Positions 34,323 through 39,301 of a DNA stretch of 39,301 bases are shown here, one piece after another. Below the pieces are notes generated by a model. That model did not search any database, was not told the origin of the DNA, and worked only from the letters and a program-made list of their open reading frames with translations. Position numbers and translations under genes: made by a program. Location of the stretch: positions 116,836 through 156,136 of the forward strand of contig NZ_KE386583.1 in assembly GCF_000427805.1 (NCBI RefSeq), written 5' to 3'. Within the stretch, counting starts at the first letter, position 1. Every line of letters begins with the position of its first letter. Source of the stretch: Budvicia aquatica DSM 5075 = ATCC 35567. Its GTDB lineage: Bacteria > Pseudomonadota > Gammaproteobacteria > Enterobacterales > Enterobacteriaceae.

Positions 34323-34805
34323 CTATTCATTATTCCCTGGCATTAAGCATAAAGAAAATGTTAATAAAATGAAGAAACATCCTAAAGGTAAGAAAATAGT
34401 ATAAATATACGGTGTATCAATATAACTTCGTCCAATACTCTGAGCAAATGCATTTAGAATTAGATACAGAAGACTAAGGAAAATTATTATAATACCAAAA
34501 ATCATAGATAGAACCCAAGCACCTAAATAGTTTGCATCATGTAGTCGCCTCACAGTAAGCGCAACTGATGGTATTAAGGCAATTTTAGGAAAGTATGTTC
34601 TTATATCAACGAAATTAAATATCCAGCTAACAATATCTCCTAAGCTATTTAATTTCCCATCAAGATAAATCATCACCCCTAATATTAAAATATTGGTGAA
34701 TAGGAAAATGAAGAACTCATATCGGCTAGCCTTACCATCGTAATCAAAAACTTTACCCCATGACTTAAAATAACTAAGCTCAAATATTCTTTGTATAATA
34801 AACAT
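34323..34805 (-). CDS. DUF805 membrane protein (module 1)
   Basis: 160 residues from ATG 34805; a GTG six bases upstream is in frame. It has the DUF805 signatures: FDYDGKASRYEFFIF near the N-terminus, VALTVRRLHDANYLGAW in the middle and LCLMPGNNE at the end. About four membrane helices with cytoplasmic termini. The family function is unknown. It is downstream of the intact lipoprotein gene (34924-35361) on the same strand, so they may form a unit. It is AT-richer than the surrounding chromosomal genes. Confidence 0.85.
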   Translation of the reverse strand: MFIIQRIFELSYFKSWGKVFDYDGKASRYEFFIFLFTNILILGVMIYLDGKLNSLGDIVSWIFNFVDIRTYFPKIALIPSVALTVRRLHDANYLGAWVLSMIFGIIIIFLSLLYLILNAFAQSIGRSYIDTPYIYTIFLPLGCFFILLTFSLCLMPGNNE

Positions 34806-34923
34806 TATCACCTTACATTAAATAATAATATATTCTAAAAGATACCAATATTGACCTAATCAAATAACTTATCAAATAATTATAAATAGACGCAAAACAA
34901 GCTAATTAAATTTTATTCCCATG

Positions 34924-35361
34924 CTACTCAACACAAAACATGCTCCAGCCATTATTTTCAAAGTTGATATCTCCCTCGTTTTTATTTATGATATAATCAC
35001 TATTAATTACAGATTCAAACATTACACTATTCACTCTTAAAAACTCTTCAGCGGAAATAATCACAATAAACCGAGAATTATTAAAACTTTCATAGAATCT
35101 ACTTTTAACATTTACCGTTCCGCAAACATAAATAAATAAATGACCATCTGCAGAAGCCAAACGTTTCTTTATCATATAAACATTTGAAAATGTAATAGAA
35201 TCTGGACTCACTAACTTAGAAATAACACTATTTTTTGCTAAAATAATAATTTTTTCATCTTGTGACTCACAACCAACAAGAGTTAAGATAATAAATAAAA
35301 TAGCGACATGGAAAGTTTTAAAAAAATTTTTAAACACCATTATTATAATCAAGATAGTCAC
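34924..35361 (-). CDS. Small lipoprotein, intact copy
   Basis: 145 residues from a GTG; a TTG three codons later sits at better spacing (8 bases) from AGG and may be the true start. Lipobox LVGC with the acylated Cys at residue 31 of the long form. The mature part has the pattern KNSVISKLVSPDSITFSNVYM, then YVCGTVNVKSRF and SRFIVIISAEEF. This matches a common group of small secreted proteins of the form L-x-DPxSxxF ... CGxVNxKNxF, whose function is unknown. Flanked by DUF805 genes on both sides, all on the minus strand. Low GC compared with the rest of the window suggests acquisition. Confidence 0.78.
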   Translation of the reverse strand: MTILIIIMVFKNFFKTFHVAILFIILTLVGCESQDEKIIILAKNSVISKLVSPDSITFSNVYMIKKRLASADGHLFIYVCGTVNVKSRFYESFNNSRFIVIISAEEFLRVNSVMFESVINSDYIINKNEGDINFENNGWSMFCVE

Positions 35362-35446
35362 CTAAATTACATTTAAAAATAGAAAATAGACTTAATTACA
35401 TACTCTATAAATTGATTATGAAGAGCTATGCAAATAGCTCCCACCG

Positions 35447-35974
35447 CTATTTTACCCCAGTAGTCCGTAAACAAAAATACAGTGGGAACAATGCCAGCAC
35501 CAAACCAAGAAAACACAAATATACGTTATACATTGCGTTATAATGGTATATACGAAAAATATTTATTGAACCTGTATGTAAATAGATACTTACTAACATA
35601 TAGTATGTCAGTAAACCTCCGCCGACTAACGCTAGTGTTAAAAATTTACGATAAGCAACCCCATTCAAGCGTCGGACAGTAAGAGATATAAATGGCGCAA
35701 TAAATAAAACAGGAAAACATGGAATTATAAAAAAGTATATGAACAACCCCATACCTGAGATATCTATATTTTTCAATAAATTCACATCCATACGTTGTAA
35801 CTCCAAAGCAATTATTGGAGTGAAAAATACAAAAATGAATATTATTGAGGTACAAAAAATAAAAATAAAAAACTCATACCGACTAGCATCACCATCATAG
35901 TCAAACGTTTTTTCCCATGTTCTAAAATAGCTAGATTCAAACACTCTATCTAAAAAATCATTATCATTCCCCAT
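35447..35974 (-). CDS. DUF805 membrane protein (module 2)
   Basis: 175 residues. FDYDGDASRYEFFIFIF near the N-terminus and ISLTVRRLNGVAYRKF in the middle match the DUF805 signatures and the paralogue at 34323. The RRLHD motif is RRLNG here and the usual C-terminal PGxxxxN motif is missing (it ends LYFCLRTTGVK), so this copy has diverged. Four or five membrane helices. It is the first gene of the minus-strand run, upstream of the intact lipoprotein. The ribosome site is weak. Confidence 0.8.
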   Translation of the reverse strand: MGNDNDFLDRVFESSYFRTWEKTFDYDGDASRYEFFIFIFCTSIIFIFVFFTPIIALELQRMDVNLLKNIDISGMGLFIYFFIIPCFPVLFIAPFISLTVRRLNGVAYRKFLTLALVGGGLLTYYMLVSIYLHTGSINIFRIYHYNAMYNVYLCFLGLVLALFPLYFCLRTTGVK

Positions 35975-36236
35975 ATCTTTTGGTCACCATAAAAGCGTAA
36001 GCATATCTATATTTTTACTAATTAATTATGAAGAGACGGTGAAGAATAGATAAACAATTAAATTATTTATCTATTCTTAGGCAGGTATAATCACGTATTC
36101 AATATGATAGCCATTTAGAAAACAGGGCACCAAAACTTAGATGAAATATAAGACATAAGCCGAGATATCATAAATCGGGCTCTTCTCAAGCTGTCACAGC
36201 CTAGCGATGATTTGAAAAACCGATTATCAGGCAGCC
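35975..36236. other. Spacer before the second direct repeat
   Basis: No gene. It contains a block like the upstream regions of the lipoprotein genes (AATTATGAAGAG near 36030) and the second exact copy of the 19-base repeat at 36140-36158. Confidence 0.55.
36140..36158. repeat. 19-base dispersed repeat, copy B
   Basis: Identical to 12792-12810 (GATGAAATATAAGACATAA), with partial similarity continuing for about 8 bases. Chance identity of this length in 39 kb is unlikely. Confidence 0.6.
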
Positions 36237-36491
36237 GAAAGTAGAGATAAAGAATCCCGTTTCGTTGCAAGCTTATTTAGGAGATACAGGGAACGTTTGA
36301 TCCTGAAAGGCAACTGTCGATGTATCCCACTCTGTATCCCATTATCTGAGATACGGCAGGAACTACATCAACATATTGTTTTATAAGATAAGGGAGTTGG
36401 CCATTAAGCAGACCGTCTAAAACAACGGGCTATCTTCCAACCGTATCGAGTTTTGATCAATTTACTGGTGTTGATGTAACTCGGCGTGTAT
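36237..36491. repeat. Direct repeat, copy 2 (185-base core 36307-36491)
   Basis: Partner of the copy at 33046-33271, with about 28 extra bases in the left arm around 36277-36305. The pair brackets the lipoprotein/DUF805/insA segment in the same orientation, so recombination between them would delete or duplicate about 3.2 kb. Confidence 0.9.
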
Positions 36492-36620
36492 CTCATCTGT
36501 ATTAGCTCAGACTCGATCTAACATTGCTCTTTGGTAGTACACGACTCAAACAGTCGGCTAAGAGCGAACAGCAGACATCCTGCTGTGCTTAAAACTTTTG
36601 TTGCGCGTAAGCATCATTTG

Positions 36621-36653
36621 ATTTAGCATTTGCTAAATTTAGAAAAATCTAAA
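36621..36653. promoter_or_regulatory. Operator palindromes of the ygaVP operon
   Basis: Perfect palindrome ATTTAGCA-TT-TGCTAAAT (36621-36638), overlapping at one base with a second inverted repeat TTTAGA-AAAA-TCTAAA (36638-36653), directly before the ygaV ATG at 36660. This is the position and form expected for an ArsR/SmtB-type dimer that represses its own operon. Confidence 0.8.
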
Positions 36654-36659
36654 ATACAA

Positions 36660-36974
36660 ATGAAAGAAACTAAACTGTTTCAATTACAAGAAGGCGCCTC
36701 GCTGGCAACCACGCTGCTTAAGTCGATGAGTAACAGCAGTCGTCTGTTAATTCTCTGTATTCTTATTGATAAACCAGGTACCTCTTCGGGTGAGTTGGGG
36801 CAACTGACAGGTTTAACGCCTTCTGCAACCTCTCAACACCTTGCGAAAATGAAAGAAGATGGTTTGATTGAGTCAAAAAGAGTCGCGCAAAAAGTGAACT
36901 ATTTCATCAAAAACGATGCGGTGAAAAAAGTTATTTCCACTTTAAAAGACATTTACTGTCCTGAGGATATTTAA
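36660..36974 (+). CDS. ygaV: YgaV-like ArsR/SmtB-family repressor
   Basis: 104 residues from ATG 36660; a TTG 30 bases upstream lies inside the operator and is rejected. The winged HTH reads LLKSMSNSSRLLILCILI, SGELGQLTGLTPSATSQHLAKMKEDGLIESKR, NYFIKNDAVKKVISTLKDIYC, almost the same as E. coli YgaV. It keeps the two Cys (in LILCIL and DIYCPED) matching those used by the BigR/SqrR/YgaV group to sense persulfide or polysulfide through a disulfide or trisulfide. Likely represses ygaVP until reactive sulfur appears. ygaP starts immediately after its stop codon. Confidence 0.92.
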   Translation: MKETKLFQLQEGASLATTLLKSMSNSSRLLILCILIDKPGTSSGELGQLTGLTPSATSQHLAKMKEDGLIESKRVAQKVNYFIKNDAVKKVISTLKDIYCPEDI

Positions 36975-37502
36975 ATGACACCAGAATCAATCTCTCCGCA
37001 AGAGGCCAAAAAGCTTATTGAACAAGGCGCTGTGCTCATTGATATTCGAGAACGCGCTGAATACTTGCGTGAGCACATACCGCATGCTCGCTCACTTCCA
37101 CTCACTGATATTACGGCAGGTAAAATAGTGGAAGGTGCGGAGCGACAGCCTGTCATTTTTCATTGCCAGGCAGGAATGCGTACGGTTCAAAATGCCAAAG
37201 CGCTAACGAAAGCCGCAAGCCCTGCGCCAGTTTTACTGATGGCAGGTGGCATTAACGCGTGGAAGAGCGTCGGCCTCCCAACAATCGAAGACAAAAAACA
37301 ACCGCTGCCTATTATGAGGCAAGTTCAAATTGTTGCGGGCACACTTATTCTTACCGGTGTTGTTTTGGGATACACCGCTGATAGCAGGCTATTTCTTTTA
37401 TCAGGCTTTGTCGGTGCAGGATTACTTTTTGCAGGTTTAAGTGGCTTATGTGGAATGGCCAATATTTTGTTAAAAATGCCATGGAATAGACCTGGAAAAT
37501 AG
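36975..37502 (+). CDS. ygaP: YgaP-like membrane-anchored rhodanese (sulfurtransferase)
   Basis: 175 residues. N-terminal cytoplasmic rhodanese domain (about 1-105): LIDIRERAEYLREHIPHARS and the active-site loop HCQAGMR with catalytic C64. The C-terminal DUF2892 region has two transmembrane helices (about 116-137 and 141-162; VQIVAGTLILTGVVLGYT and FLLSGFVGAGLLFAGLSG) and ends KMPWN, as in E. coli YgaP (174 residues). It transfers sulfane sulfur via a Cys persulfide at the inner membrane; exact donor and acceptor are not settled. Its GAGG ribosome site lies inside the end of ygaV, so the two are translated as a coupled pair. Confidence 0.95.
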   Translation: MTPESISPQEAKKLIEQGAVLIDIRERAEYLREHIPHARSLPLTDITAGKIVEGAERQPVIFHCQAGMRTVQNAKALTKAASPAPVLLMAGGINAWKSVGLPTIEDKKQPLPIMRQVQIVAGTLILTGVVLGYTADSRLFLLSGFVGAGLLFAGLSGLCGMANILLKMPWNRPGK

Positions 37503-37541
37503 AAATAACTTTCTGTCACTTTAATAAATTCAGAGGATATT

Positions 37542-37750
37542 TTGATGTCCGCTTCACGCCCTGAGACATTCGACAAGCTTTTTATGGCTTCAGCAAAGGC
37601 GAAATTCCCGACAGACGACTCAGTGCGAAAAGTGATTTATCTGGCAATCCAGGCGGCGTCGAAAAAATGGAATATGCCGATCCAGAACTGGCGGTTGGCA
37701 ATGAGTCGTTTATTATCGAATTCGGTGACCGCTTAAACGGTCACCTTTAA
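37542..37750 (+). pseudogene. Chimeric ORF ending in an IS256-family transposase tail
   Basis: From about codon 22 the frame reads KFPTDDSVRKVIYLAIQAAS then KKWNMPIQNWRLAMSR, the conserved C-terminus of IS256-family (mutator-type) transposases. At 37707-37711 one T is missing: the rest of the transposase (FIIEFGDRLNGHL, stop at 37748-37750) continues in the next frame, while the original frame ends at 37736. The first 20 codons (MSASRPETFDKLFMASA) follow a good ribosome site (GAGG, 8 bases upstream) and are not transposase-like to my eye; they may be the start of a third gene of the ygaVP operon cut by the element. No intact transposase. Confidence 0.75.
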
Positions 37751-37786
37751 TAGGTTGGCAGTTACACAGAATTATGGACAGTCTCT
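37751..37786. mobile_element. IS256-family right end
   Basis: The sequence just after the transposase tail, GGCAGTTACACAGAATTATG then GACAGTCTC, has the look of an IS256-family right terminal repeat (…ACACAGAATTATTxACAG…). No left end was found, so only the tail of the element remains. Confidence 0.6.
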
Positions 37787-38020
37787 CTGTTCGATGTGTA
37801 GCCATACCATGATGTAAGTACACCAGCTCTATTTGAATTCTAACATCTATTCATAGCGTTCTTATTCCTCAGCTTTACTCCCCCCACTAAGCACCTTTCT
37901 TATGCTTTAGTCTTCTTTTCAGTCACTCATTCCCTGCTTTCATTTGTATTCGTTCTCCTAGCCTAACGCTGATACTTCACCTTAACTCCCCCACTGCTTC
38001 AATTATACGAGAAACGGGTT

Positions 38021-38060
38021 GTAATAATATAAATCACCATCAGCTTATTTATATTATTAC
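38021..38060. other. Long AT-rich inverted repeat
   Basis: GTAATAATATAAAT (38021-38034) and ATTTATATTATTAC (38047-38060) are perfect 14-base complements with a 12-base loop. No T-run follows, so it is not an ordinary terminator. It could be a cruciform, a regulatory hairpin or a relic of an element end. Confidence 0.55.
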
Positions 38061-38149
38061 GATAAAACATTCACATTAAATACATGGTTAAATTAATAAA
38101 CCTCCGTTACTAATAAGCCATTGTTGTTTCAAAAATGTTGCAAAAAATT

Positions 38150-38165
38150 TTTGAAATTGATCACA
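38150..38165. promoter_or_regulatory. Candidate CRP site
   Basis: TTTGA-AATTGA-TCACA fits the CRP consensus (TGTGA-N6-TCACA) with one mismatch. It lies about 345-360 bases upstream of the autotransporter start. Confidence 0.45.
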
Positions 38166-38296
38166 GTTAATTTATAAAAGAAAAGAACAAAAAGTTGTTT
38201 ATTAAATTAAATGAATACATCAAATCAGAGCAAATAAAATTAATTACTTTAAAATCAATTAATTAACCAAAAAAAACAATTACCAAGGCCATTCAG

Positions 38297-38310
38297 TTGA
38301 TTGAGATCAA
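38297..38310. promoter_or_regulatory. Perfect FNR-type box
   Basis: TTGAT-TGAG-ATCAA matches the FNR consensus exactly. It is about 200 bases upstream of the fourth autotransporter gene, in an AT-rich stretch, and suggests control by oxygen. No other consensus FNR box was noticed in the window. Confidence 0.65.
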
Positions 38311-38508
38311 CGATCAGTTAAATAATAATGATCGATTACACCTATTGTTTTACTATGTTCAATAAATCATGAATCATTTATAAAACATAAACACAAAGCG
38401 TGTGAATCCATAATTGGAATATCTTATAAATCATGATCAAAAAGTTGATTTAGTTATGAGTAACCAAGCCTTAAACGTGAGTAAAACTATCGATATGGAA
38501 TATCTATT

Positions 38509-39048
38509 ATGAATAAAATATATAGAGTTATCTGGAATAGTACATTAGGACAATGGATTGTCACCTCTGAATTAGGGCGTGGAAAAACAAAAGGAACTAC
38601 CTCTAAAGCGTTATCTGTTATTGCATTAACATCATTCTTAATCTCCCCTTCGGTTTCCGCGCTGACAATTGATGCCGGCGAGACTGTCAGTGTTCCAGAA
38701 ACACAGAGTTCCCCTTGGGAAACCAGCAACCTTATTGTGGGTTCCACTGGGAGTGGGACATTATTGATTGAGGACGAGGGAAAGGTGATAAGTACGGGAA
38801 TAGCTTACATCGGACAAGCAACTGGATCTATAGGTGTTGCTGAAGTGTCAGGTACGGGCTCTCTATGGGATAACAATAAGTATCTTTCTATTGGTCACTC
38901 TGGTAATGGTTTGCTTACCGTTAATGGTGGCGGCATTGTAAAAAGCCATTCAGGCTACATTGGCACCTACGGGACGGGAGTTGTTGAAGTATCTGGTGCT
39001 GGATCAGAGTGGAATAATTGGTACGGTAAGATTAGTTCAACTTACTGA
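38509..39048 (+). pseudogene. Autotransporter 5' part with extended signal peptide, truncated next to an IS3 element
   Basis: 179 codons. It begins with the extended signal peptide region (ESPR) of large type V proteins: MNKIYRVIWNSTLGQWIVTS, ELGRG, then a hydrophobic core (ALSVIALTSFLI) and cleavage near VSA (about residue 51). The mature part has T5SS/PEP-CTERM-associated repeats (SGTGSLWDNNKYLSIGHSGN, GLLTVNGGG, then SGAGSEWNNWYGK). No barrel follows: the frame stops a few codons into sequence that leads straight into the IS3-family element. The rest of the gene may lie beyond the window, past the IS. Ribosome site GGA, 9 bases upstream. Confidence 0.85.
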
Positions 39049-39049
39049 T

Positions 39050-39301
<252 letters not shown>

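Larger units (their letters stand above)
37787..38508. other. 722-base spacer upstream of the fourth autotransporter
   Basis: 37790-38010 is pyrimidine-rich on the + strand with no open frame or recognisable gene. Then come a 14-base perfect hairpin (38021-38060), a CRP-like site and an FNR box, all in AT-rich sequence. The last 450 bases probably make up the regulatory region of the autotransporter. Confidence 0.6.

Noticed and set aside
33046-36491. Composite transposon bounded by the direct repeats
   Set aside because: The 185-base repeats carry no transposase frame and no obvious terminal inverted repeats, so a transposon cannot be claimed.
36630-36659. TTG start for ygaV
   Set aside because: It would translate through the operator palindrome and add residues absent from YgaV; ATG 36660 fits the family.

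Overview
The window is a bacterial chromosomal segment, most likely from a member of the Enterobacterales. Support: a YegD-type Hsp70 and a YgaV/YgaP pair that read residue for residue like the Escherichia proteins, a DUF1471 (YhcN/BhsA-type) small periplasmic protein, several type V autotransporters, and remnants of IS1-, IS256- and IS3-family elements. I cannot name the genus; the mix would suit a less-studied family such as Budviciaceae, but that is a guess.

Layout. (1) 213-986: a DUF134 DNA-binding protein and a NifX/NifB-domain metal-binding protein, one operon. (2) 1260-12738: the most interesting block. A fatty-acid desaturase on the + strand converges on a compact ten-gene minus-strand operon. 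In transcription order it encodes a GNAT-like protein, a GH3-family acyl-adenylating ligase, a B12-binding radical SAM (rSAM) enzyme, a second rSAM, a tandem GNAT-like protein, a third and a fourth rSAM, an unknown multi-pass membrane protein, a PAP2-family membrane phosphatase-like protein and an exported NTF2-fold protein. Most junctions are ATGA overlaps. I infer a lipid or acyl-amide biosynthetic pathway using up to four cobalamin-dependent radical steps; I do not recognise a described pathway with this composition. (3) 12894-14246: yegD, divergent from that operon and ending in a terminator shared with the next gene. (4) 14307-17573: first autotransporter. (5) 18300-25098: an OmpR-type response regulator and a convergent histidine kinase. 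The kinase lies directly downstream of an ABC ATPase / FtsX-type permease / LolA-like periplasmic protein / outer-membrane beta-barrel operon, which together look like a regulated trans-envelope lipid or lipoprotein route. A DUF1471 protein lies upstream. (6) 25842-32345: second and third autotransporters, separated by a surface-adhesin-E-like protein and a small lipoprotein. (7) 32986-36491: a degraded AT-rich island. Two lipoprotein + DUF805 modules (one lipoprotein killed by a nonsense codon), an older lipoprotein fragment and an IS1 insA remnant lie between two 185-bp direct repeats that differ at five positions. (8) 36660-37502: ygaV-ygaP with a clear operator palindrome, followed by an IS256-family transposase tail. 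(9) 38509-39301: the 5' end of a fourth autotransporter with an extended signal peptide, with a perfect FNR-type box upstream, cut off next to an IS3-family element that runs out of the window.

No tRNA, rRNA or CRISPR array was found. All assignments rest on reading motifs in the sequence; no database search was run.
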